From Microbotryum silenes-acaulis (Eukaryota; Basidiomycota; Microbotryomycetes; Microbotryales; Microbotryaceae): 64,000 nt of DNA. Positions 50,058-62,323 of this stretch are shown here, piece by piece. Every line of letters begins with the position of its first letter. The first letter of the stretch is position 1. The stretch spans positions 1,798,001 to 1,862,000 of the forward strand of contig QPFY01000002.1 in NCBI GenBank assembly GCA_003665825.1. Reading direction: 5' to 3'. Made by a program: the position numbers and the translations under genes. The notes below the pieces were generated by a model that worked only from the letters and a program-made list of their open reading frames with translations, did not search any database and was not told where the DNA came from.

Positions 50058-51567
50058 TCATGCCTTGATCCCATAATCCTTCTGCCACATGCTCAAGAAC
50101 AAACCCCCACTCTTGATCTTGGATGTGAAGAAGTCACCAATCACGAAACCAAACATCTGACCCGCACCTCGTCTAGGGCCAACGGTGACGACGATCAGGT
50201 CCCCTGCGGGCTTGTAAGGTTTGAGGGACTTGATGCCCTTGATGGAAGCGAGGATATTGGCGGCGGCGATAGGGGCTTGCGCTTTGGCCGTCACGGCTTG
50301 CTTGGCTTCTTTGACGTCCGTCACGTCACCGATGGCGTAGAAGTGATCGAGCTCGGGAGTGGAAGCAGCAACTTGCAAAGACGGCTTGACCTTGACGTAA
50401 CCCTTCTCGTTCACGAGCTGTTCATCGAACGCCTTGACGAGTTCGCTGTTGGGTGTCGATCCGAAGCCAATGAAGACAAAGTCGGCTGTGGAGAGAAAGA
50501 TGAATGTGCCAGTGACTTAGCGCTGGTCCTTGTAAATATTTCCGTCTTCTCTCGGGGACTCACGAGTGATAGTAGATCCGTCTCCAAGACTGAAAGTGCG
50601 ACCTGAGCTGGGGCCGGTCTTGAGGTCACCTACGTCGATTCGGGTGTTGTCGACGACCTTAACGTTGAGCGCTGTAAGCGAATTGGTTAGGCTACACAAA
50701 CGGAAGCAGGTTAGATCAAGTGAGTCCAGTGCAGCGAAGCCTGAGCTAGAAGCGCTCACTTCTTGCCGAGCTTCTCCTTGTAGCCATTCGAGAACAGAGT
50801 CTTGGAAGGGTGAACGAGCTGTGCAGCGGATCATATTTCTATATCAGTCGCTGTCGCCGATCGCGTTCACACCAAGCTTGTCACAAGACTAACCGTAACG
50901 TTCTTCTTATCCCCATGTTGGCCCTTGACTTCACCCGCGAACTCGACGCCGGTCGCTCCCCCACCGATGACCAAGATCTCCGAGGCGGCATCGACTTGGC
51001 CCCTGAGTTGCTTCAAGCCGGACTTGAGTTGCTCGACGGACCAATCTGAGGGGGCGCGGTTGGGGAAAGCGTATGTTGAACCCTACAAAGATGAGAAAAG
51101 GGGTTGAGTGGTGGTCCTCCTCTCCTAAATCATAAAGTACGGTGTCGATCCATTCCCAGCGAACCGACGTACGGTAGCGATCACGACATAAGCGAAAGGG
51201 ATTACTTCGCCATTCGCAAGCGTCAGGGAATGAACTTCAAGCTTGATGACTTTGGAACCAGCCTTGACGATGTGACGAGATCCGGAAGGGAAGACGTTGT
51301 CCAATGGACCGATGATCTTGTCCTCGAAGCCGGGTTGAACGAGCGCTCGAAGGCCGCCGATGTGGTAGTACTGCCGGAGGGAGCAAGGAAATGGGGTCAG
51401 GGGGGTATATCGGGCGAGCATAGCGAATCACCTACGGTATAGTCGACATCCGAAATGGCTACAACGCGATAATCGGAGGATAAGCCAGCAGCAAGTGCTT
51501 TCGCCGCGACGACGGCAGCTGCTCCCAGGCCGATCACAGCGACGTTCTTGAGCTCAGCGGAGGACAT
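50058..51567 (-). CDS. AIF2/AMID-like FAD-dependent NAD(P)H oxidoreductase
   Basis: A flavoprotein of the AMID/AIF2/FSP1 group of pyridine nucleotide-disulphide oxidoreductases, probably a quinone-reducing NAD(P)H dehydrogenase at membranes. Exons on the minus strand: 51436-51567, 51173-51370, 50894-51082, 50760-50818, 50564-50691 and 50058-50485 (377 aa, typical). The FAD-binding start is VAVIGLGAAAVVAAKAL (GxGxxA rather than the common GxGxxG). The NAD motif is ILVIGGGATGVEFAGE; the second FAD motif is FYAIGDVTD. The N-terminus lacks an obvious signal peptide, and the C-terminus is KDYGIKA. All six exons join in phase. Confidence 0.88.
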
Positions 51568-52262
51568 GTTCGCTGAAGGGTTAGATGAGTCTATTGAGGG
51601 GGGTTGGTAGAGACGCGTTGGTAGAGACGCGTTGGTGCTTGAGTAGAGGATGAAGGAGAAAAGAGAGCACAGATGCGCTGCACTGGGGTACAAGTGAATG
51701 AGCTGGCAGGTGCAGGCAGCGGTGCCTTTCGGGGCACACGCGCCGCACAAGCGTTCGTAATCCAGAGTCAGTCGCTGACAAGTCGCTGACAACGGAGATC
51801 GAACCGGCGGCGCGAGTCTGGACCGTCCTGCCCCAGCGGCCGGCTGATTCAACTCCTCGACGTTTTGCACGTGACAGAACAGAGTCAGAGGGTTACGAAT
51901 TCCAGCACTGAGGCCTCTGCTGAAGACCCTGAATTCGTTTTGAGTATTTACGTGACCCACTCCCAGCAGTCTGTCTGGGCCTCCGGGCCTCCCCGGACCG
52001 GCGGACTTCTGACACGACGCCGGCGGGAAGAGTGATCGGCGCGACTTGCATACGACGCCGATCAGGTCTGTCGATCTGCTCACTCATGACGCTTGTCAAT
52101 CTCGGTCGTGCCTAAACGAGTATGCTCACTGCTCACTGCTCAGCTCGAGGGTATTTGTGCATCAGAGCGTGTGTCTTCAATACCTATGTACCAGAGTGAA
52201 ACATTGCAGAAGACCAAAAAAGCATGTGCTACTCTCTACCCCACCTTCCCATCCCTACCAGG
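51568..52262. other. Intergenic region, no gene seen
   Basis: It contains the promoter of the AIF2-like gene, with a 13-bp unit (TTGGTAGAGACGC) repeated twice near 51604-51630, and the 3' end of SEC39. No coding region is supported. Confidence 0.55.
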
Positions 52263-55200
52263 CTACCAAGGGTCCTCCTCCTCTTCCTCACCCTGTCCCT
52301 GCTGTTCCCGTTCGACCTGCAGCTGATGCAGCCTCTCCCTCTCCTCATCCGCACCAATAAGCCACCCCACACCCGCAGCAGCCATACCCGAAAGACCCGC
52401 ACGGAACCCTCCTTGAGGCTGACCTGCCGCTCCGCCAGTACCACCTCGGGTTTTAGGTGGTAAAAGGGGATTCCGTCTTGGCGAGGGAGGTACGCGAGAG
52501 GTGGCGGGGTTGAGGTTGGTTGTATCAGGTGCGATTTGATCGAGTCCGTAGATACTTGATCGTCGATCAGCAGTCTTCTCTCTCCCTTGTTGATGAGGAT
52601 GCATCGAACCCGACGAATGTTGTTGATGCAATACCTTTTGAGGCGCCTGAGCCTGTGATTGACCCGAAAAGAACGCCGCTGCCCTCGAGAGCGTTTCCTT
52701 CGCTTTCACACCACTTGATAAAGCGGCTCCAACACCCGCTTCCACCATCTTGGTCGCTTCAGTGACCGCACGACCGGGTCGACTTCCTCCTGCTTTACGA
52801 GATGAGAATTGCGCAGGTCGTTCTGAAACACGTTGTTCCAAGGCAGTCCACACGGGGAGGACGTTGACGATTTTGTCACCGGGACAAAGGAGGAGTGCTT
52901 GGGCCAAGGCGACGAGTCGCCGATCGAGGTCTTGGAAGAGGTCGTGTTTGCCTAATTGGAAACATTCCCGCCAGGCGTATTCGGCGGCTTCTTCTCCGAC
53001 GGGTCTCTTTTGCTTCGTTAGATCCTCTTCAACCACCGAATCAGTCAAGGCTGACTCTCTTCGTATCTCCTCGACCTTGGCTACCATCTTATCGCACATC
53101 TCGACGGTCTTTTCAAAGTCCCCCGCCTGCAGCGACGAATCCGCAATCATTGCCATCGTCCTCACCATCGCCAACCGATCCTGATGATACCCCAACTTAG
53201 CGACCAGATCCAAAATCACTTCCGGATGTCGATAGGCATCTTCATTCGCGCCTAGGAGACGGGAGACGAATTCAAGCCGGTCCTTGGATAGACGAATCTC
53301 GATGGGGGCGACGGCTATTCCAGGGTGGGATTGTATCTTGTAGGAACAGAGGCGCGAGGTTGCTTCGATGAAGTCGCGCTCTTGGCGGATCAGAGGGGTT
53401 TGAGGGGCGGCCGATAAACTGCGGGAAGGAGATTTAACACTTTAGTCGGTGAAGCAACACAATATGAAGCATGGAAAGCGCGACTCACCAGTCGAAAGCC
53501 ATTTTCATTTCACCCTTGTTGAGGTTACCCGAAGGTGCATTGTCGTAGAATTCGCGAGAGGCGGCAATGACCAACTCCTCGATCGCTTTGGGTTCAAGGG
53601 GTGCACTTCGAGAGCTAGGCTGGAGCAAGCTTTTTGCCAGCGTGATCCCTGGTCGAGTATGGAGAAGAGGAGGAGTCAGCACACATCACGTAGAATGCCA
53701 TCACTCGAACCACTCACTGCCCGCCGCGATTAAACCTCCGAAGAAAATCCTCAGCACATCCTCCTCACTCAACAACCCAAACGCCTTCCGCAACCCATCC
53801 CCCTGTTCCTCCCTCCCCTGCGTGAACCCAATCATATCCTCCATCAAAGCGACCCATTCATCCTCACTTTCAAATTCGCCTTCCTCACCCCTCTTGCCTC
53901 CCCCACCTGTACTCGCCGTCCGAGCCAATCGAGTCGCCCAAGCTTTTTGGGCTTTGAGATCATTGTGGGAGGTGAGGAACCATGAGAGGGGGACGGCGCA
54001 CGAGTAGCGCGAAAATACTTCGGCTTGGGCTAGGTGGAGATCGAGGAGGTCGAGGGAGGCGGAGAGACGGGGGGCGGCAAAGGAGAGCAGGTGCGTGTAG
54101 AGAGTTTTAGGGGTCGGCGCGGCTGAGGTGGAGGAGGAGACGAGCGAGTAGAGCGTCAATTTTGGGTCGCTTGAAGGAGTCGCTTCATCGTCGTTGGAGG
54201 CGTCGTTGAAGGCGGGGAGGCACTCGAAAATTTTGCCGAACCAAACGAGCGTCTCGGCTGACGAGTCTCGACAGCCATAAATGCAAGCCAGGGCAAGTCG
54301 GGCGAGGTCCTCGTCCGCCTTGATCAGTCGCGTCACGGAAGAGAGCGTCGGCTTGCTCGCCTCAATGACGGCGACGAGCAAGGCTAGTTGAGGGGGTGTC
54401 GATGCTGCCAGACCCAAGAGGTAGTCGATGAGGAGTCGAGACGAGAGCGTCGCGTCGGCGTGTCCGAGTCGCTCGAGACGTGCTTCGAGAACGGAGAGGT
54501 AGGGCAGGACCAGTCGACGGATCGAGGTCGCGATGTTGGCAGGGGTCGACGTCGAAAGGTACGCTTCAACGATCGCCGGAGGGTCCAAGGAGCGCCAATG
54601 GGTCAAGGTAAAGGTCTCTTCAAGGCCATCGAGGGTCGAACGGGATGTTGAAGCATGTCTAGGTCGATCAGGGCGATCGTAGACGAGTCGACTGAGCAAG
54701 GACAACTCTTCACCGAGCTCTTCCAAGCGCGAGATGTTGAGACTGGCAGCGCAGTGTTGCACGAGCGAGAGCGCGGTCGAGACCAATCCGAGCGAGGCGA
54801 CGTGCTCGATACGTTTGATGTAGTACTCTGCCAGTCCATCTGCGGAAAGGGGTAGATCCTCGCTCTTAAAGGCGGCTTGCTCTCCTTCAGCTTCGTCGTC
54901 GTCCTCTCGGAGTGAAAAGTGTTCGACCCAGTCCTGCTCTTTCCTCCACGGTTTGCTCGTCCATTTGGTCTCGACGAGGTCCCTACCGAGTGAAGGGAGT
55001 AGTTCGGCATACGAGGACGGTTCCTGCCACTCCGGTATGGCGCCGAGGATGGTAAAGCGATGCGGCCACAGCTGTGGACCATGGTGAGCAACGACGGCCT
55101 TGAGCGCGTCGAGTTGGGACGAAGCCGCGAGAAAGAGCGCCGTGTCGAGCAGAGGTTGGGAGAGGAACAGGGGGAGGGTGATGGTAGGAGTGATGGTGTG

Positions 55201-55860
55201 CTTGGATGGCTTCTTGGAATCCGCGGGGTCATCGTCCTGCTCAATGTCGAGCCCTCGCCACTCGTCATCGTGCTCATCGCCGACCTCGGCTCCGGCCTCT
55301 CGAGCTACGGCGGCCTGCTGCTCCTCGGCCCCCCAAATCTGTTGATAGGTATTTCTACGATCTCCCATCTCCAACAGGGCTTTCCTGACCAAGACGGCCT
55401 TCTTGACGGACTGGTCCTTGTGCACGAGTTGCTCGAGTCGTTCCCAGTCGGCCTCCTCGATCAGTTCGCCGAGTTCGGGTCGGAGATAGGCCAACACGTC
55501 CGAAGCCTCGAGACCTTTTTCCAGCGCATACAACGCCAGTTTGGTGGAGGGTAACGCCGGCATCGTAGGTACGGACGAGCTGCTACGTAGGACATGGCAC
55601 GCGGCGATGGCGAGCCATTCATCGTCGACGATCAAAGGGTACAGCCGCTCGAGGTCGTCGAGGCTTGGGGTTGCGCCATCGCGTGTTAGGTTCAGGTACA
55701 CGCGTTGGGCGAGGTAGGACGTGTAGGACGGTTCGAGTTGGAGGCGGAGGGAGAGCGCCAGAGCGAGTTCGAACTGGGACGAGGCGACGAGCGATTGCAG
55801 TTCGTCCAACGTGTTGGGAGTAGTGCCTGTCGCATCGTAGGATTCGTCGGCGGTGGCCAT
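52263..55860 (-). CDS. SEC39: SEC39-domain protein of the Dsl1 tethering complex
   Basis: Sec39 is a helical subunit of the Dsl1 complex, which tethers COPI vesicles arriving at the ER. Exons on the minus strand: 53718-55860, 53489-53648 and 52263-53418 (1,152 aa). The Sec39 region spans the first exon (LYALEKGLEASDVLAYLRPELG, DWVEHFSL, YYIKRIEHVASLGLVSTAL, VWFGKIFECLPAFND) and continues through IAASREFYDNAPSGNLNKGE and APIEIRLSKDRLEFVSRLLG. The C-terminus is low complexity, ending in an acidic run and DPW. I start at the ATG at 55860 (MATADESYD); the frame runs upstream without another ATG. It is head-to-head with TRS85. Confidence 0.87.
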
Positions 55861-56241
55861 GGCTAGGACGAACGTGGAGCGGACCTTGCCGCCGCCCGGG
55901 AAAGGTATTCCCTCGATGTTCACACGATGCGAGTGAGCGTTGCGAGAGAAGCAACCGATCGTGCTCCGGGCGGGTCGACCACGTCACCTCGTGCTTTGGC
56001 AGGCTTTGGCCGGCCACCGCGGGTGAACAGAATTATCAGCCGGACGAAGTTTCAAAATTTTGAGATTATTCCGGCTGTTGCTACGCGTGCTAGACGTGCT
56101 GAAAAATACTGGGAATTGAACACGGCTGTTGCTGAGTGCTACTCAATATTCGGCCGGATCCCGGGATCCCGCCCCGACCCGCCGGTCACTGGGCCGGCCT
56201 GCACTGGCTTCACTCCTCTCGCTTTCAGGCCGGCGGTCGGG
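55861..56241. promoter_or_regulatory. Divergent promoter region, SEC39 / TRS85
   Basis: These 381 bp lie between start codons of two vesicle-tether subunits transcribed apart, so co-regulation is possible. An AT-richer patch lies at about 56025-56150. No specific site is claimed. Confidence 0.55.
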
Positions 56242-59200
56242 ATGGCCACGCCGATTCCTCCCAGCTCTACGGGAACTTCCGTAGTACGGTCAACCTCATC
56301 CTCGACCCCAACCAGCTCAACCTTGGGGAGTGATCGTCCTTCCACCTCCACCTCGCCACCAGATGCCTCCTCCCTGCTCTCGCCTCACTTCTCACCGGTG
56401 ATTCACACCTTCACCACCCCCGAGCTAACCGAAATCCTACACCGATCGCGCTTCAACTCGCTCTCCCACCTCCTGTCCGCGTTCGAGAGCAACATCGACA
56501 AGGTCCAGGTACGCTCGACCAACTATGAACCTCGACTGTTGCCCAAGTTTGGGGTCAAGCTGGTCGAACGCGCGCTGCCACCCGCGTTCGCGAGCATGAC
56601 CAACCAGGGGGCCACATCTTCCCTGGGTTCGGGTGTAGTAGCACCGCCACCACCTCCAGGATCAGGACTAGTACCATCGGGAACAACATCGGGCAACACC
56701 CCCGCCCTGCCCACCACCCCCTTCTTATGGCCGACCCAAGCCGAACGCGACGAGCTCTTTCTCGACTCGCTCTCGTCGCTCATCACCGGTCGCCTGCAAT
56801 CGCACTGGACCTCCCACCTCGACGAGGAGGTGCCCGTACAACGGCGAACACGACCGAGGCGCAGGGTACCGACCGACGAAGAAATTGCACAAGACCCGAG
56901 TCTGCTGGCCGATCACCTGCCAGACGGCCACGACGAGCCTTGGGACCGCAACGGCCTCGATAGCCTCACACCGTGGTACACGACCATGCGTGACGAGGTT
57001 TTCAAGCGAAGGGAGATGTCCGAACAGGACTCTTTCAACTCGCCCATAGCCTGTGAGGACGGGTTACCCGCATGAGTATTGCCCAACTCGGCTAAACCCC
57101 TGTCTTCCCCCTCCAGGCCTTCTCGCGCTCTCATCATCCCACCCGGACCCACTCAACGCCCTTTCGGCTTTGTGGGACCTCACCTCCAAGTCAAATCTCT
57201 TCTCACCCCGCGCATACCCTCCCCGGTCAGGTGTCGAGGAGGACTCGCGCCATGAATGGGCCAACCCAGACGTGCTGCGCTACATCGTGCTCGTCCATGA
57301 TCATGGCGCAGGCGGTGGCAGGGATGCTTTAGAAGAGTCGGTAGCAATGCTGTGATCTTACTTCTCCCGACGATCATGCTGATGCCGCATGCACCTCACT
57401 CCACAGTGCCAAGGACTTGCATGAACAGATCCGCAAGACCTACGGTCACCACACCGCCTTGCTCCCCATCTTCACCGCCGCTCCGACCGCGGCCAAACCT
57501 GAAGCGAGGGCACGAGGCATCGTCAGTCTGTGGGACGAAGCTGTGCTCTCACAACCGGGGACCGGCGCACCTGCACACTCGCAAGCTGCTGCAATCGTAG
57601 GCTTGGGCGTCGATCAGGACGGGGCGTACGAGGTCGACAGCACTGCTCCTTCCGATGAACCCTCCGCATGCGCGCAACCTGCTTCCCCTCTGATCGAAAT
57701 CGGTCACGAACTCTCCGATCTCGACTTCAACTCAATCAAAGTATTCCTGCGCGAAATGGTGGTTCAATCGATCGTGCCCTGGATCGAACGCTCCGTCGTC
57801 GTCGGATACGAGCAATACCAAGCGAGCAGAAAATCGATCGGGGGCAGGTTGTTCAGTGCGGGAAGGAAGTACTTTGGGGGAGGTGGGACGAGCGGGTCCG
57901 CGGGTAAGGCGACGACGAATGCGGCAGGGCAGGCTATTGGGTATAATGCGGCCAAGGGCTAGTGAGTTGAGACAGTTGGGGGCGTACACCTGTTATTTCG
58001 AAGCTGACGCCCGACAATACTCATAGCTACCCTTTCATCTCGCAAGAAGCCCAGTCTCGACGCCTCGCGGACCTCTTGTTCATTCTACACGACTTCAAGT
58101 TGGCTTCGACGATCTACGAGTCCCTCCTCAAGGACTATCGAGCCGATCGAGCTTCACGCCACTACGCTTCCGCTTGTCGGATGATGGGTCTCTGTCTTCT
58201 CTTGTCCCACCCTACAGGCCAAGCCTTGACGTTCAACCCGGATCAATACCTCGAAATGGCCGGTGCTTCCTCCTCCACGACCGTCGATCTGGACGGTCTG
58301 AAAGCCATGATGTTTTACTACGAAGTATACCTCGCCATACCCGACTTACGACCCGCTCCTACAGGGCTCGTTCGAACAGCCGGAGAAGCGGAGGAGATCA
58401 CCTCAGCCGTGTTATTGGAACAAGCTGCGTTGGCGGATTTGAGATTACCGCGTGCACATGGTGGAATGGGGGGAAGGAACAGGAAGTTTGGGTTCCATAT
58501 GATCATGGCTGCTAAGAGGTATGAGAAATGTGGAGTCAAGAGTTTGAGTCGGAGGTGTTTGAACATGACCCGGGGCATCTACAGGGGGGTTGGGGAAGCA
58601 GAGGTGAAAGCGGATTGGTGGAGAGATGATGTGAGGTATGAAACGTTCCATGATGCTTTGGGCGTGGAGGGCAAGAGTGGACGAGGGGGTTGGGACGCCG
58701 TAACGAATCATCTGGAACATACACTCGCTCGACAGGCGTATAGCGTCGGCAAACCGATCGAAGCGGTGGGGCATTTCTTGGAACTCATCAAGGGGCAGAA
58801 TGACGATGAGGATGGGGAGGAGTGGTTGGATGATTTTGCTTTGGCTTGGGAACGGTTGAGTGAACAGGACCGGGTGGAGGGGCAGTGGATCTCGCCGAAG
58901 AGGATGTGGAAGGTTTTGGGGGTTTGGACGGGGACTGTGGGAGAGGGAGAGAGTGGGGAGTATGAAGAGGGATGGGCGACGCTAGAGAAGGAGGTGGGTG
59001 CGACGGAGAGTGGAACCAAGGCGCGGTCGAAGAACGATGCTGGCTTCGGAGGTGAGTTACGTGCTCTGTATCGTTTACAGGAAGGGTGCTGACCATTCAT
59101 CATCTGACTGCTGGCAGAAACGTTCTACCTCGAGCTTCTCGTCATCAACCCTCTCAACGCCTCACTCGCAGTCGGTGGCTTCCAGATCAGCTCCGACTCC

Positions 59201-61196
59201 TCATCAATCGAGATGGAAGCACCTCAAGAGATCGAACTCAGTCCGCGCGAGACGAAGCGAATCTACGTGCCGATGCGGGCTCATCAGCTTGGACCAATCA
59301 CCTTCACGCACATCTCGTATCGCTTCATCGACCTTCTTCCCTGCGTAGAGAAATTGCAAGGTCGAAGGAAACGTCTCAATGCGACTCCCGAACAGCAGAA
59401 AGGGATCGTGTATACTGACGATCGATCGATGCTCACCGTCGAGATCCGAGCCCCGGTTCCTTCTTTGTCCATCGACCTCGAATTCCTTCCGCAAACCATG
59501 TACGCTGGTGAAGTCAAAGCGACTTCGGTTCGAGTCACCAACATTGGTCACGTCGCTCTGGTCGGCTTGCAGACGATGTGCGATGCACCTTCGTTCGCCA
59601 GGTTCGTATCCTTGCTTGAGGCCGACAACGTCTATGCTTCGGTCGCGCAAGCGACGGAAGCACCGATGACGACGAAAATTGAGAATCGACTGCGGCCCAA
59701 CGCCACTGTGAGCATCCCGCTCGGGGAGGGGCAAAAACTGGGTCCGGGCGAATCGGTCGATGTGCCGCTCGTGCTTAGGGGCGATGCTTCTGGCGTGCGA
59801 GTCCTGAAATGGGTGTTTGCGTTCAAGGGCGAGGTGAGCCCAGCAGCCTCGATAAATCCGGTGCGTGTACTCACGAGGCGCTCAGTTGCTCACAGGACTC
59901 CTCTCAAGTCCTTACTTCACGAGCAACGCATCGACTCGAGGTCCTACCTTCGATCGAGATCCGACCTTCGGTACAACCGAGCTCGTCGCCCTCAGTCCCG
60001 TTCTTGCTTTCGTTCGAGGTGCACAACCAGCACATTCCTGGCGATCTCGTCATCTCGCAGATCGCTTCGCTCAGTCCGAGATGGGCCGTGTCGATGTTGC
60101 CCAACGTTGCGTTCGACAATCAGTTTGGTCCCGTCGGTTGGCAACAATCGATGAGCGTCGCGCTTGCGGTTCATCCTGTCAAAATCGATCCAAAGGCAGA
60201 GGCAAAGGAGGACGGTCACGCCTTCGCGGTCAAGCAACTCAACCTCCTCTTGCAGGGTCGTGATGTCGACAAGGCCTCCCCCGGTGATGTGACGCTGCAT
60301 CACGCCTCGGTCGTCTCATCCTCTTTGTCATCGTCCACGATCGACACGACATCCTCTTCACTCCTCCCCTCGCTCCTTCGTACGCACACCGTCCTGCGAC
60401 ACGATTCGCTTTCCACTCAGTTCCGCACCATCGATCGAGCACTGCATCCCCACCTCTTCCCACTGTTCAACCCGCGATCACTCGACCTCGTCATATTTTG
60501 GTCTTCCCCTTCGTTGGACCTTCAGGGGCATCACCACCTCGCCGATATCCCCTTTGGCGCCGGATCCAACGTCCTCAAATCGGTATTGGAGACGGCCGAG
60601 CTCAAGGCGGGTGGATTGTATGCTGAGAGTCAGAGGGAGAGGACGGCATTGTTGGGCGCATTGAGGAGGAGCGAGATGGGTGTGCAGGAGAATCCGGTGT
60701 CGGTGATGCTTCAAGTCGATGAGAACCTCGAGCATGACTTTGGGAAAGGGTGAGCCCACGGACGCTGAGGTCTTGCGCTTTGACCGAACGTCTGAAATGC
60801 TGATGTTTGGTTTCGCGATGCAGTCCTTGCACTGTACCCGTAACGTACCAGATTCGGAACCTCTCCCCCTCCCAAGCCTTCGATTACACCCTCATCTTGG
60901 CCCCTTCCGAAACGCGCTCGACGACGTCGCTCGTCTATTCCGGATCCCTCACGCATCGAGGCTTGGTCCCACCCTTGGGTCTAGGCACAGTTGCAACGCA
61001 ACTCTGGATCATGCGCCAAGGCATCTTCGACGTCGGCGGATGGACCATCTCCGTCAAGAGTGCCTCCGGGGACGAAAGGACGCTACTGGGTCCAAGGAGG
61101 GATTTGAGGGTTCGGGATAAGCAGAGTCATCGACCGCCTCCTGTGACGAGAAGATCGACGATCACGAGGGTAGAACCGGTCCAAGTGGGAGCATAA
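56242..61196 (+). CDS. TRS85: TRS85/TRAPPC8, TRAPPIII subunit
   Basis: Trs85 is the subunit that defines TRAPPIII, the exchange factor for Ypt1/Rab1 in autophagy and Golgi traffic. Exons: 56242-57052, 57117-57351, 57407-57961, 58027-59051, 59118-59833, 59896-60749 and 60824-61196 (1,522 aa). Family features: HFSPVIHTFTTPELTEIL at the start, PWYTTMRDEVFKRREMSEQD, the junction-restored SPIACLLALSSSHPDPLNAL, DVLRYIVLVHD, and a helical repeat region (AQSRRLADLLFILHDFKLAS, IYESLLKDYRADRA), then C-terminal beta-rich segments (FYLELLVINPLNASLAVGGF, YRIRNLSP-type). I use the first ATG after the GC-rich leader; an upstream open frame without family similarity is ignored. All six junctions keep frame. 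Confidence 0.9.
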
Positions 61197-61518
61197 GTAA
61201 TTTTGGTCTCGGAGGGTTGTGTAGGTCCCCGATATGTTGTCATATTATCCCGACGATCTTTCCAAGTGATGTCCGTTCCTCAGACGTCCGTGCGTTATGA
61301 GCGGCCTCGACTCTCGAGAAATTGTGGGGCCGCGGCAATGAAGCGCCGAGAAAACTTGGCAAATGCGGCGTCTGTTCTTGTTCTCGCTGCTTCCTCCCTG
61401 CTCCTTCTCCAACCTCGGCTTGCCCACCATTCTCGTCCCTTTGCTGACTCGTCGCATCGCACCCATCCCTCGATCGACCCACCTCCTACCCTCCGCCTTG
61501 CACAGCGCTCGCCTGATC
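61197..61518. other. Intergenic region, promoter of the YCII-like gene
   Basis: There is no coding signal. Pyrimidine-rich sequence (about 61370-61500) precedes the ATG at 61519. Confidence 0.55.
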
Positions 61519-62128
61519 ATGTCCGACGCCACCGTCAAGAACATCGCGTGGGCCGAGAAGCCTAGCAAGCCTCTGGACCAATACAACAACTACCTGTGCA
61601 TCTTGCCCGATTTGGTCGAGGGGTCCAAGAGGCCAGTCCTTGGCTGATAGGATGTGGGCTGTATCTGGTGGCTGACATGAACTCTGGTTCGAACGCGCGG
61701 TCTGGCGCAGGCTGAGCGTGCGCGCTTCGCATCTCGAACACGCTGCAGAGGGACACAAGAATGGATGGATCAGCAAGTCCACATCATACCTCTTGTCCCA
61801 ACCGATCAACGTGCGAGGCTAGGCTAACGCAGAACGCTTCTCGCGCTCAGAGGAAGGCGGAGCGACCTTCGAGGGTGCCGTCGGATCCAAGATGACCGGT
61901 TCGTTCTTGTTGTTGAGGGAGGAGTCCAAGGAGAAGGCACTGGAGAGGCTCAGCAAAGATATCTACGCTACCGCTGGAGCTTGGGATATGAGCAAGGTAT
62001 GTTTCCAACCTTCCGGGGGTGCGAGTCGTCCGAGCGCGGGCATGTGGGGCGGCGCATTGGCTGAATGACCTGGTTCGGCCATTCCTTCACAGGCGACGAT
62101 CACCGCAGTTGCTGTGGCCAAGCACTAG
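61519..62128 (+). CDS. YCII-domain-like small protein
   Basis: A 118-aa protein with the ferredoxin-like YCII fold (muconolactone-isomerase-like superfamily); its biochemical role is unknown. Exons: 61519-61631, 61711-61772, 61851-61996 and 62093-62128. Motifs: YNNYLCILPDL, KRLSVRASHLEHAAEG (the conserved R..HL segment), GWIKEGGATFEG, SFLLLREESKEKALERLSKD, and IYATAGAWDMSK, ending ITAVAVAKH. Two introns need GC donors (GCCAGT at 61632 and GCAAGT at 61773). Only these choices keep the frame and give the family pattern. The third exon could start at 61832 instead, adding seven residues (net six). Confidence 0.75.
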
Positions 62129-62323
62129 AGAGTCGTGTCGGGGCAAATTCTCGTGGGGACTGCGACGTCGTTTGACACTGTTTGACAGCTTGCTCAATGC
62201 TCCAGCCTCCTCCTGGTCTCTGCCCACTCCTGTCCAGTGGTCGTGAAATCTGCTCCGAACTTTATGAGACGGCTAAATGCTTTGCAAGTGTTTGTACAAC
62301 AACGTCCTCGAACTCCAAAGCCC

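Noticed and set aside
55927..56241. N-terminal extension of TRS85 (open frame upstream of the chosen ATG)
   Set aside because: It overlaps the SEC39 leader, is unlike the family, and its codons do not fit. The ATG at 56242 begins just upstream of the conserved region.
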